Source: Herbaspirillum sp. SJZ107
GTDB lineage: Bacteria; Pseudomonadota; Gammaproteobacteria; Burkholderiales; Burkholderiaceae_D
Direction of reading: 5' to 3'
Assembly: GCF_006715485.1 (NCBI RefSeq)
Contig: NZ_VFNH01000002.1
Span: 682,001 to 746,000 of the forward strand
Length of the DNA: 64,000 nucleotides
Part shown: piece by piece, positions 16,104 through 24,497 of the stretch
Numbering within the stretch: position 1 is the stretch's first letter
Layout of the letters: the number at the start of each line of letters is the position of its first letter
Notes under the pieces: generated by a model
What the model was told of the DNA's origin: nothing
The model's database searches: none
What the model saw: only the letters and a program-made list of their open reading frames with translations
Made by a program: the position numbers and the translations under genes

Positions 16104-17615
16104 ATGGCATACCGATGGGAAACGCCAGCCAGCGTCTGGCTGGAAGACGACAGGACAGGCCAGTTCGAACTGGCCACCAGCGAAGGGCTGGGCCAACTTG
16201 GTTGGAACGCACGGGCGCAGGCGGGCGCCGTGGCTGCGCGCGTTCCTGATATTGCGCGCCTGCTCGGCGCCTCGCTGCCGGCCGGCTGCGCGCACGCGGC
16301 CATCTATCCCGAAGGCTTCGCCTTCTGCCCCGAATGCGGGCGCCCGCTGGAACGCTTTGCCGGCCGCCGCCAGCACCTGCCCGACTGGTGGGGACCCCAT
16401 GCCGATGCGCTGCTGCCGCGCCACGTGCCGCACGGGTTGCCGGTTACTTCGCTGGCCCTCGGCGACAGCCTCGAGGAGCGGCCCGCGGCGCCCGTGATCG
16501 GCCGCTTCGACGACGCCATGCCGACGCCGCCCAACGCCCATTGCGTGTTTGCCGCCGCCGGCTACGGGTTTCCCGAGCAGCGCCTGCTGGCGCTGGCGCC
16601 GGGGCGCGGCGTGCTGCAATACTGGGACCCGCTGGCCGAGCTATGGCAGGTGCTGCAGCCCGAGGACGGCGCCGCCGACCTGAGTTTTACCGCCTCCGAC
16701 TACGGCTGGCTGCCGGTCGCCAGCCTCGGCCACGAGCCGCGCCGCGGCGAAGTCGCGCTGCTGCCCACCGCGCACGGCCTGCGCCGCCTGTGGATCAACC
16801 CGGTCAGCGAAACCTACCGCACCGAGACCCTGCTGGCCGCGCCGCTGGTGGCCGCGCCGGGCACGATGCGGCGCCATATCGCCTGCCTGGCGCGCAATCC
16901 GGGCGGCGGCGTCAGCCTGTATGCGCTGGATGCCGACCTGGCCCCCAGCCCGGCCCAGGATTGCGGCGCGCTGCCGCTGACCGGCTGGAGCCGGCCGGTC
17001 GGCTACGACGGCCGCCTACTGTGGCTGCACCCGGAAGGGCAGCTGGCCTGGCGTCCCGGCGAGGCGCCGCAATTCCTGCCCTGGCCCGACACCTGGCTGC
17101 CCAGCCTCGACCTCGGCGGCCCGACCCTGAGCCGCGACGGCCGCATGTGGCTGATCGGGCACGATGGGCAGTCCTACTGCTTCCTCGAGCTGGGGACGGC
17201 GTCGCCCCAGCGCGAACGCATCGACGGCGCCCGCCTGGGCTTCGCCAACCTGCTGTTCCGGCGCGGCCACCCGGTGCTGGACGAGCCGTGGTCGGGCGAG
17301 CACGTCGAAGACCAGGGCGAGGACGATTCGCTGGTCTTGCCGCTGCTGCGCAGCTTCAACAACAACCGCAGCCAGCCGAGCGGGCTGGTGCTGCGCTTCC
17401 ACAAATACACCGGCCGCGCGGAAGACGCGCTGGCCAACCGCGTGATCCCGCGCACCACGGTGGAGTGGATCGGCCGCAGCAATGTGATCCTCGACGAGAT
17501 CGCGCGCCTGGCCCGTCCGCACGAATGCGTGCCCTTCGTGTACGCCAACCGGCTTTGGCTGCACCATCCCGACTGGAACCGGATCCGCGGCTGGCACCTG
17601 GAAGCGCTGTCGTGA
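16104..17615 (+). CDS. Hypothetical zinc-ribbon protein, first gene of tubulin-like operon
   Basis: A 503-residue protein of no recognised family. Near residue 75 it has a FAFCPECGRPL knuckle (C75, C78, with C62 and H64 nearby), typical of a small zinc ribbon. The rest has repeated W/G-rich blades (LGQLGW, DYGWLPVASLG, SRDGRMWLIGHDGQSY), suggesting a beta-propeller-like fold. There is no signal peptide or membrane segment, so it is probably cytoplasmic. It overlaps the next gene by 4 bases (GTGA). Its start ATG 16104 follows GGCGGAG. It is likely a binding or scaffold subunit for the operon's product (inference). Confidence 0.75.
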   Translation: MAYRWETPASVWLEDDRTGQFELATSEGLGQLGWNARAQAGAVAARVPDIARLLGASLPAGCAHAAIYPEGFAFCPECGRPLERFAGRRQHLPDWWGPHADALLPRHVPHGLPVTSLALGDSLEERPAAPVIGRFDDAMPTPPNAHCVFAAAGYGFPEQRLLALAPGRGVLQYWDPLAELWQVLQPEDGAADLSFTASDYGWLPVASLGHEPRRGEVALLPTAHGLRRLWINPVSETYRTETLLAAPLVAAPGTMRRHIACLARNPGGGVSLYALDADLAPSPAQDCGALPLTGWSRPVGYDGRLLWLHPEGQLAWRPGEAPQFLPWPDTWLPSLDLGGPTLSRDGRMWLIGHDGQSYCFLELGTASPQRERIDGARLGFANLLFRRGHPVLDEPWSGEHVEDQGEDDSLVLPLLRSFNNNRSQPSGLVLRFHKYTGRAEDALANRVIPRTTVEWIGRSNVILDEIARLARPHECVPFVYANRLWLHHPDWNRIRGWHLEALS

Positions 17616-19120
17616 GGGGCCGTACCTTGCCTTCGTTCCTGTCGCGGGCCGCGCTGCTGCTCGGCGGGCTGGTGGGCGTCGCGCAACCCGCGCTGGCGGT
17701 GCCGCAGGTGGTGCTGGTCCAGAACTCGGGCTGGATGGAACCCTTCTACAGCGACCCCACATCGCAGTTCAAGCCGCTGGTGGCGGCGCTGGCCGGCAGC
17801 GTGGCGCAGCCGGGCGACGCGCTGGTGCTGGCCGCCTTCAACCAGTCGCGTCCCGGCGCGCCCTCGCCGCGCGGGCTGCTGTCCGAATCGGTCGATGCCA
17901 AGACCGTGCAGGCGCACGTGGGTACGGCGCTGGCCGGGCTGGACCTGGCGCGCAAGCCCGGCGGCGCTGCGCTGGCCGATACCGACCTCGGCGAAGCCGT
18001 CAACGCCGCCGTCACCCAGGTCCTGCAAGGCAAGCCCGGCCTGGTCTGGCTGGTCACCAACAACCGCAACAGCCCGAACAACGACCAGGCCACGAGCGCG
18101 CGCAACCGCGAGTTCTATACGCTGATCCACCGCGGCCAGGCCATCGACAAGGCGCTGGCCTGGCCGCTGCGCATGCAGGTCGAGGGCCAGCACTACCGCG
18201 CCAACGGCTTGATGATCTACGTGTTCGCGGTCGGGCGCGAGGGCGCGCAGGCACTCGACCGCCTGCTGGCCGCCGGGCGCATCCAGCGCGTGATCACCGA
18301 GCCGCCGGCGCGCCTGAAGCCGCTGGACCGCGATACGGTGCGCTTGGTCCCGCGCAAGGTCGAGAACGCACCCGGGGTCGACTTCTCGATGGATGCGAAC
18401 GGCCTGCTGCGCGCCGACGTCGCACCCGATGCGCGCAGCCCCAGCGCCAGCATCCGCTGGAATCTGGAAAACACGATTTATCCGTACACCATCGCCGGCG
18501 CCTCGCTCGCGGCGCGCTCGATGCTCGGCGGCGAGAACCACCGGATCGCGCTGGCAAACAACAATGTGGGACGGCTGGCGCCGGGCCAGGCCGCGCCGCT
18601 GGCCTCGACCATGCAGCTGCCGGTGGCGCAGCTGCCCGGCAAATGGTCGCTGGCGGCGCTGCAGTCGGCCGGCTCGGCTTACGTGCTGCCGGGACGGATC
18701 GAACTCCAGCTGCAGGGCCAGCGCCTGGAACTGTCGCAGGCTTTCCGCGACCGCATGGCCGCGCTGTTCCCCGGCGATCCGCTGCCGGACATTTTCACGC
18801 CCCCGAGCGAGATCCAGGCGTCGACCGCGGTGCTGCCGATCGAGGTGCGCGTGCACTACGGGTCCGGCCCGCTGTTCGCCGCGATCGGCGCGGCGCTGGC
18901 GCTGCTGGGACTGGGCGTGGGCGCTGCCTATGCCTATGCCCGCCCGCGGCGCGTGGTGCTGACGGTGGAAGACGAACTGCGCACCGTGCACACCCGCGCC
19001 GGGGCCACGCAACCGATCTACGACAAGGCGGGCCAGCAGGTGGCGCGCCTGAAGACGACCCTGTTCGGCAACCAGCTGCTCGACCTGCGCGAAGGCGCGC
19101 AGGTCCGGCTCGGCAGATAA
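17612..19120 (+). CDS. Membrane-anchored vWA-like protein of tubulin-like operon
   Basis: A 502-residue protein. The GTG start at 17612 overlaps the previous stop. Residues 1-28 form a signal peptide (LLLGGLVGVAQPALA). The mature N-terminus, VPQVVLVQNSGWMEPFYS, looks like a von Willebrand A first strand, but the MIDAS pattern DxSxS is replaced by QNSGW. Later LVWLVTNNRNSPNN and LMIYVFAVGR fit further vWA strands. A membrane segment lies near 428-448 (LFAAIGAALALLGLGVGAAY), followed by about 55 cytoplasmic residues ending LREGAQVRLGR. The topology is thus periplasmic sensor plus short inner tail. The family is not named with certainty. Confidence 0.75.
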   Translation: MRGRTLPSFLSRAALLLGGLVGVAQPALAVPQVVLVQNSGWMEPFYSDPTSQFKPLVAALAGSVAQPGDALVLAAFNQSRPGAPSPRGLLSESVDAKTVQAHVGTALAGLDLARKPGGAALADTDLGEAVNAAVTQVLQGKPGLVWLVTNNRNSPNNDQATSARNREFYTLIHRGQAIDKALAWPLRMQVEGQHYRANGLMIYVFAVGREGAQALDRLLAAGRIQRVITEPPARLKPLDRDTVRLVPRKVENAPGVDFSMDANGLLRADVAPDARSPSASIRWNLENTIYPYTIAGASLAARSMLGGENHRIALANNNVGRLAPGQAAPLASTMQLPVAQLPGKWSLAALQSAGSAYVLPGRIELQLQGQRLELSQAFRDRMAALFPGDPLPDIFTPPSEIQASTAVLPIEVRVHYGSGPLFAAIGAALALLGLGVGAAYAYARPRRVVLTVEDELRTVHTRAGATQPIYDKAGQQVARLKTTLFGNQLLDLREGAQVRLGR

Positions 19121-19135
19121 ATATAAAGGACACCC

Positions 19136-19597
19136 ATGCAAGACCAGAAGACCCAGCCCACCACCGCGCCAAGCGCCGACCCCGGCTTCAAGCTGCCGGG
19201 CCAGACCCCCGACGAGGGCATGCCCAAGACCACGCCCGATACCGCCCGGCAGCCGGTCGAGATCGCGCCCGGCGGCGCCACCAATCCGTCGGCCGCGCCG
19301 CTGCGCGACACCTCGGCGCGCGACCTGGCGATTTCCGGCGCCGTGTTCCTGGTCCTGCTGGTCATCTACTTCTTCGTGCGTAACGCCTACGTGCACCACC
19401 TGGTCGTGCGCCGGGTGTCGCCTTCGTCGGCCGGGAGTGCCGGCTGGCTGCTGTTCGTCGGGCTGGGCTTCCTGTCGCTGGCGGCGGTGCTGGCAATCGT
19501 GAACGCCGCCAAATACCTGACGCTCGCGATTACCGGGCCGCTGGTGCTGGTCGGCGTGGTGACGCTGGTGGCGGCGCTGTTCGTCGGCCGCCGCTAA
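19136..19597 (+). CDS. Small membrane protein of tubulin-like operon
   Basis: A 153-residue protein. The first 60 residues are polar and rich in Pro, Thr and Gln. Three hydrophobic segments follow: AISGAVFLVLLVIYFFV near 64-80, GWLLFVGLGFLSLAAVLAIV near 102-121, and LAITGPLVLVGVVTLVAALF near 129-148. No family was recognised. It is 15 bp after the vWA-like gene and 15 bp before the tubulin-like gene. It may anchor or recruit the tubulin-like filament to the inner membrane (inference). Confidence 0.7.
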   Translation: MQDQKTQPTTAPSADPGFKLPGQTPDEGMPKTTPDTARQPVEIAPGGATNPSAAPLRDTSARDLAISGAVFLVLLVIYFFVRNAYVHHLVVRRVSPSSAGSAGWLLFVGLGFLSLAAVLAIVNAAKYLTLAITGPLVLVGVVTLVAALFVGRR

Positions 19598-19612
19598 ATA
19601 AAAGGACTCAAG

Positions 19613-22600
19613 ATGGCAGATTTTCCCGATCCGGCAACGCTGAACGCCAACAACAAAGCCGAGCTAAAAGTCGACCTGCGCCCGACGCTGTTCATCGGCG
19701 CCGGCGGCACCGGCATGGAAGTCATGATGCGCATCCGCCGGCGCATCCTGTCGGCGGTGTGGAACCGCCAGCACCCGACACGAGTGGAATCGCTGGCCGA
19801 CTTCCCGGTGGCGCGCTTCCTGCACTTCGACCTCGACAACAACGCCATCATCGACGAGGGCAAGTCGCAGCGCACCGACCCCTGGTTCGAGCTGGTCAAG
19901 CTGACCGACGAAGAGCGGCTCGTCGAGCCGCTCGACCTGCCGCAGTACCACGAGTCGGACGACAGCCTGGCGCGGTTCCCCTTGATCGAGAATTGGATGC
20001 CGCTGCGCCCGAAAAAACTGCGCTCGCTCGGCATCGACCCGTCCAAGGGCGCCGGCCAGATCCGCGCACTGGCACGGCTCTACCTGTTCGACAAGTATCC
20101 CAAGCTGCGCGGCCGCATCAAGGGCGCGCTGAATTTCCTGAGCAGTAACGCCGGCATCGAGCGCAAGGAGAATTACCAGCGCCTCGGCCTGCAGGTGGAT
20201 ACCTCCAAGTTCCGCATCGTCGTCATCGCCTCCAATGCCGGCGGCACCGGCGCCGGCAGCGCGATCGACCTGGGCTGGATCGCGAAAGCCATCGCGCGCC
20301 AGGAGGTGTCGGACAGCCAGGTCGACCTGGTGATGTTCCTGCCCTCGGGCTATGCCAAGGCCAACAAGGAGCGCACGGAGGCCAACGCCTATGCAACCAT
20401 GATGGAACTCGAGACCACGATGCGCGACATGAACGCGCAGGTCCGCTGGATGGACCCGGACAGCGTGGTCGGGCGCGGCACGCCCTTCGACGACGTGTAT
20501 TTCGTCGACACCGCCAACCTGGCCAACAAGGCGACCCAGGACGTGAAGGACGTCTACCAGATGGTGGCGGACACGCTGTTCGAGGATTTTGCTTCGGCCG
20601 ACTTCGCCAACCGCAAGCGCTCGGTCGCGGTCAACCAGCAGCAGCACAAGCTCGGCCCCTACAACCCGCGCGTGCCGGAGGCGCGCTTCGGCGAGATGCG
20701 CCTGTCCTATTCGAAGGTGTATTCGGCCTTCGGCCAGGCCGTGCTCGACACCCAGCAAAGCCTGCGCGACGACATCCGCGCCTACGAACTGGCGGCGCTG
20801 ATGGTCAAGGCTTTCTTTGGCCTGGCAGGCACCGACGGCGTGCAGGCGCGCCGCGCGACGGACGCCGAGCGCGACGCCTTCATGCGCGAGCAGATGGGCA
20901 TGGCCGAACACCCGTTCTCGGAATTCCCGGACTTCCGCAAGGGCACCGTCGACGTCACGCCCTTCCAGGAATACGCGCTGACCGACATGCTGCTGATGGA
21001 CCGCGACCAGCGCTCGCTGCTGGAACGGATCGAGAGCAAGGTGCAGCTCGAGATCGACCGCATCATGGCCTCGTACGACCTGAAACTGTGGCGCGAGAAG
21101 GTGGTCGAGCTGCTGCCCAACCTGGAACGCGACGCCATCCGCGAAGCCGGCGCCACCGCCGAGACCAGCGAAGACCGCATCAAGCGCCATACCGGCGAAT
21201 TGCTGGCCAACCTGCGCCTGGGCGTGCGCGGGCGCCTGTACATGCTGCTCGACGACCGCAAGCAGGGCGGCCTGGAATTCGTGCTGTCGCTGCTGGAGCA
21301 GGTCAAGGCGCGCCTGAACCAGCGCGACCTGGCCAACGTCCAGCGCAACGGCAAGCGCTACCGCGACATCCGCGATGCCCTGCGCACGCGCCAGGTCGAG
21401 GAATCGCTGAACAACCTGACCCAGGCGGCCAGCCGCCTGTTCGGCAAGGATACCCAGGCGCGCGAAGTGATGAACCACCTGAAGCGCGACATCGCCGACT
21501 TCCTGCGCTTCCACTTGCTGGCGGTGGCGGCCGGCCAGGCGGTCGAGGTCATGCACAGCATGTCGGCCTGGCTGGGCAATCCGCAGGCACCCGACGAGCA
21601 GGGCCAGGTGCAGTGGAGCGGCATCGCCGGCGAATTCCAGGAAGGCCGGCGCGCGGTGCAGGCCATGCTTGGCGCGGTCGACCAGCGCATCGGCCAGCTG
21701 CGTGCCGACGCCCGCCACGAGCATGCCACCTACATCAAGCTGGCCAGCGACGTGCTGCCGGAACCGGTACGCCTGACCGGCGACGTCGACGGCTGGAGCG
21801 AGGAAGTCCTGAACGAATTCGGCGGCTCGGCGCGCCTGTTCCCCCAGCTCGGCGACGAACGCCTGCGGTCCGACTTGTTACTTAAACTGTTCCGGCGCGC
21901 GCAGACCCACCTGAGCGCCGAACATGCGGCCGGCGCCGAGCCGGGCGACCCGCTGCTGGAGCGCCTGGGCGCGATGTCGCCGCAGGAGCGCCACCGCGTG
22001 TTCAGCGAATGGATCAGGAGTGCCATGCCCTGGATTAATGCGCGCTTCTCGGCCGAGTTCACGCCCAGCGCCGACCAGTTCAAGTGCTTCATCGGCGTCG
22101 GCGACCCGGTTGCCTGGCGCCGCATGGAGGCCGAGATCCGCGGCGCCGTGCCGACCGGCTTCCTGCAGGGCGATGCGGTCGCCATCGTCAATACCGGCGT
22201 CGCCGGCAGGGCGGTGTGCTACATCGAACTGTCCGGCTACCCGATGACGGTGCTGCGCGGCCTGCCGACCTGGCGTGCCTCCTACCAGATCGAAAACCCG
22301 AAGATCCCGACCCACCTGCACTTCGATTCGACGCGCTTCCGCCATCCGATCTCGCCATCGATGGACGAACTGAATCGCCTGGCCGATGACTACGAATGGT
22401 TCCTGCAGGCGATCGCGCTCGGCGTGGTGCGGCGCAAGGGGGATGCCGGCGACCGCGAAGCCAGCTTCCAGCCGCGCGGCCAGTACCTGTTCGAGGTCGA
22501 GCCGGGCAGCGGCGAATGGCTCCAGATCGGCAACGAATACGCGATCCGCTCGAACGGCCTGCCTTCGTACTACCGCGAGCAGGTGATCGCGGGCGTGCGC

Positions 22601-23401
22601 AAGCGCCTGGCCGCGATGGGACCGCACCAGCTGGCGCTGCTGGCGGCGCTGATGCGCCACTACCAGCTGCGCGTGTACGAACCCAAGCTCGAAGTCGACG
22701 AGACCGGCGCCCAGCTGCCGTCGCCGTCGCTGCCCAACATCACCGCGCGCCGGCTGTACGACGCCTGGTTCCGGCGCGCCGTCACGCTCGATCCGACCTT
22801 GTCGCCGGCCCAGGTCGAGGCCGCGCTGGCCCAGCTCGAGCAATGGACCGACGCCGTGCCGGATTCGGCCAGCGATGCCTACAACTGGGAAGTCGAGCGC
22901 GCCGTCGACAAGCGCGTGATCAAGCCGGATGTGCTGGCCCAGGATGCGCGCGCGGCGCAGGTGCTGGAGCGGCGTGCCGGCGGTGGTGGTGCGGCCGCGG
23001 CCCCCGCTGCAGCGGGGGCCGCCCCCGGTACCGGGCCACTCGATCCGACCATCGGCGGCGGCAGCAGCGCGCCGGCAGCGTTCGTGGTCAGCCCGACCGG
23101 CGGCACGGCCGGTCTGCCGCCGGCCGCCATGCCCGGCCCCGCGGCCAGCGTGATCGGCGCCACGCCGCTGGCGGCGCGCTACAAACTGTTCATCGGCGGC
23201 AGCCAGCGCGGACCGTACGCGCAGGACGAAGTCGTGCAACTGCTGCTGCGCGGCGAGATCGACCTCAACACGCGGGTCTGGAACATGGGCTGGAATCCGC
23301 GCCAGGACAAATGGAAGACGGTCGGCGAGATGCCGGAACTGGCGGGCGCGCTCGCGTCGGCGATCCCCGATCCGGACGACGCCATTCCGGATCCGGAATA
23401 A
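19613..23401 (+). CDS. Large tubulin/FtsZ-like GTPase with C-terminal GYF_2-like domain
   Basis: A 1262-residue protein. Near the N-terminus TLFIGAGGTGMEVM (about 26-38) matches the first nucleotide-binding loop of tubulin/FtsZ proteins. NAGGTGAGSAIDLGW at about 208-222 is the tubulin signature GGTGAGS. This fits the tubulin-like (Tubulin_2, PF13809-type) family. A long helical middle region (about 380-750) and a second mixed domain follow. An Ala/Gly/Pro linker (about 1115-1185) leads to a GYF_2/DUF4339-like domain (YKLFIGGSQRGPYAQDEV, ending WKTVGEMPEL). Large bacterial FtsZ-like families of this kind have been proposed to remodel membranes (Makarova and Koonin 2010). Whether it polymerises is unknown. 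Confidence 0.85.
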   Translation: MADFPDPATLNANNKAELKVDLRPTLFIGAGGTGMEVMMRIRRRILSAVWNRQHPTRVESLADFPVARFLHFDLDNNAIIDEGKSQRTDPWFELVKLTDEERLVEPLDLPQYHESDDSLARFPLIENWMPLRPKKLRSLGIDPSKGAGQIRALARLYLFDKYPKLRGRIKGALNFLSSNAGIERKENYQRLGLQVDTSKFRIVVIASNAGGTGAGSAIDLGWIAKAIARQEVSDSQVDLVMFLPSGYAKANKERTEANAYATMMELETTMRDMNAQVRWMDPDSVVGRGTPFDDVYFVDTANLANKATQDVKDVYQMVADTLFEDFASADFANRKRSVAVNQQQHKLGPYNPRVPEARFGEMRLSYSKVYSAFGQAVLDTQQSLRDDIRAYELAALMVKAFFGLAGTDGVQARRATDAERDAFMREQMGMAEHPFSEFPDFRKGTVDVTPFQEYALTDMLLMDRDQRSLLERIESKVQLEIDRIMASYDLKLWREKVVELLPNLERDAIREAGATAETSEDRIKRHTGELLANLRLGVRGRLYMLLDDRKQGGLEFVLSLLEQVKARLNQRDLANVQRNGKRYRDIRDALRTRQVEESLNNLTQAASRLFGKDTQAREVMNHLKRDIADFLRFHLLAVAAGQAVEVMHSMSAWLGNPQAPDEQGQVQWSGIAGEFQEGRRAVQAMLGAVDQRIGQLRADARHEHATYIKLASDVLPEPVRLTGDVDGWSEEVLNEFGGSARLFPQLGDERLRSDLLLKLFRRAQTHLSAEHAAGAEPGDPLLERLGAMSPQERHRVFSEWIRSAMPWINARFSAEFTPSADQFKCFIGVGDPVAWRRMEAEIRGAVPTGFLQGDAVAIVNTGVAGRAVCYIELSGYPMTVLRGLPTWRASYQIENPKIPTHLHFDSTRFRHPISPSMDELNRLADDYEWFLQAIALGVVRRKGDAGDREASFQPRGQYLFEVEPGSGEWLQIGNEYAIRSNGLPSYYREQVIAGVRKRLAAMGPHQLALLAALMRHYQLRVYEPKLEVDETGAQLPSPSLPNITARRLYDAWFRRAVTLDPTLSPAQVEAALAQLEQWTDAVPDSASDAYNWEVERAVDKRVIKPDVLAQDARAAQVLERRAGGGGAAAAPAAAGAAPGTGPLDPTIGGGSSAPAAFVVSPTGGTAGLPPAAMPGPAASVIGATPLAARYKLFIGGSQRGPYAQDEVVQLLLRGEIDLNTRVWNMGWNPRQDKWKTVGEMPELAGALASAIPDPDDAIPDPE

Positions 23402-23410
23402 GGGAGTGAC

Positions 23411-24373
23411 GTGCAAGAAGATGTGATCTACCGCTGTATCAATCCGGCCTGCGCCCGGCCGATGCCGCGCCCGGTGAACTTCTGCCCCTGGTGCGGTACC
23501 GCGCAGGGGCAGGCGGCCGCGCGCGCGGGCACAGGCACGGGCGCGGAGGCGGACGTGCATGCGCGCCGTCCGGACGTCGCCGCGGCCGTTGCCGCCAATG
23601 CCGGGGCAGCCGCGGCGGCCGCCATGTCCGGCGGGCTGGATATGCCGCTGTCCGACGTACCCGTGCCACCTCCACCACCGCCACCAGAGCCACCGGCGCC
23701 ACCGGCGCAGCCCAATCCGGCAACGCCCCGCAAGGGCGTCACCGCCAATGTGCGCGGCCCCGGCGTCCCGCCCAGTGCGACCGATTTCGGGCGCTCGGCA
23801 TCGGCGGGCGGCAGCAACGCGCCTGGCGCCGCCCCGCCGCACCAGGAAGTGCCGCGTCCGCCGATCCCGGCGCGTCCGCCGCAGCGCCGGCCGGTGCAGC
23901 TGCGCTGGTGGATCCTGGCGCTGGCCATCCTGGCGGGCGTGTGGCTGCTGGCCAGGCCGTCGCCGAAGAAGATCGAGCGCCAGATCGACCACGCCGTGGC
24001 ACTCGCAAAGGAGTGCAAGAGTAACGAAGCGCAGGCCGAGCTGATCTCGCTGGGCCGCAGCCGCGCCACCCCGGCGCAACTGGAGCAGCTGCAGAAGACG
24101 CTCAACGAGCAGTCCGCGATCTGCACCAGACGGCGCCTGCGCAACAAGGCCTGGCTCGAAGCCAGCACTGCCGCCGACGCCGCGCTGGATGCCGGCAGCG
24201 CCGAGAAGGCACGCGCACGCCTGCAGGGTTTCATCCGGCGCTGGGGGGAGGATGGCAAGACGCGCGAGCTGAAGGCGCGCATCGACGAGGCGGCGGCGCG
24301 CGAGAAGCATCCGCTGGCGGTGCCGCCGGAGCAGGGGGAGGTGGGTGTGGGACGGCGGGCGGACGGGGTGTGA
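23411..24373 (+). CDS. Zinc-ribbon single-pass membrane protein of tubulin-like operon
   Basis: A 320-residue protein starting at GTG 23411 after AGGGAG, 9 bp beyond the tubulin-like gene. Residues 9-30 hold a zinc ribbon (YRCINPACARPM then FCPWCG). A low-complexity Ala/Pro/Gly linker spans about 35-160 and includes a run of Pro-Pro near 80. A membrane segment WWILALAILAGVWLLA lies at about 166-181. The C-terminal 135 residues are charged and helical with paired Cys (KECKSNEAQ, AICTRRR). The ribbon is presumably cytoplasmic. It may bind the GTPase's GYF-like domain, because such domains often bind Pro-rich segments (inference). Confidence 0.75.
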   Translation: MQEDVIYRCINPACARPMPRPVNFCPWCGTAQGQAAARAGTGTGAEADVHARRPDVAAAVAANAGAAAAAAMSGGLDMPLSDVPVPPPPPPPEPPAPPAQPNPATPRKGVTANVRGPGVPPSATDFGRSASAGGSNAPGAAPPHQEVPRPPIPARPPQRRPVQLRWWILALAILAGVWLLARPSPKKIERQIDHAVALAKECKSNEAQAELISLGRSRATPAQLEQLQKTLNEQSAICTRRRLRNKAWLEASTAADAALDAGSAEKARARLQGFIRRWGEDGKTRELKARIDEAAAREKHPLAVPPEQGEVGVGRRADGV

Positions 24374-24406
24374 TGCCCTGTGGGCTTGGCAGGATTCGTT
24401 AGCCAC

Positions 24407-24457
24407 GCACGTCGCCCCTGCCTCCGCAGGGGCGACGTGCTACTGTAGATGGCTAGA
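24407..24457. repeat. REP-like hairpin element, copy 2
   Basis: A perfect 15-bp stem: 24407-24421 pairs with 24426-24440 around the loop CTCC, with core GTCGCCCCTG/CAGGGGCGAC. GTGCTACT and GGCTAGA (24451-24457) follow, as in the copy before urtB. Lying between convergent genes, it may also terminate both transcripts. Confidence 0.85.
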
Positions 24458-24497
24458 GTTCAACGAGCGTAGTCACTCACCGCTCAGCATTCACCAC

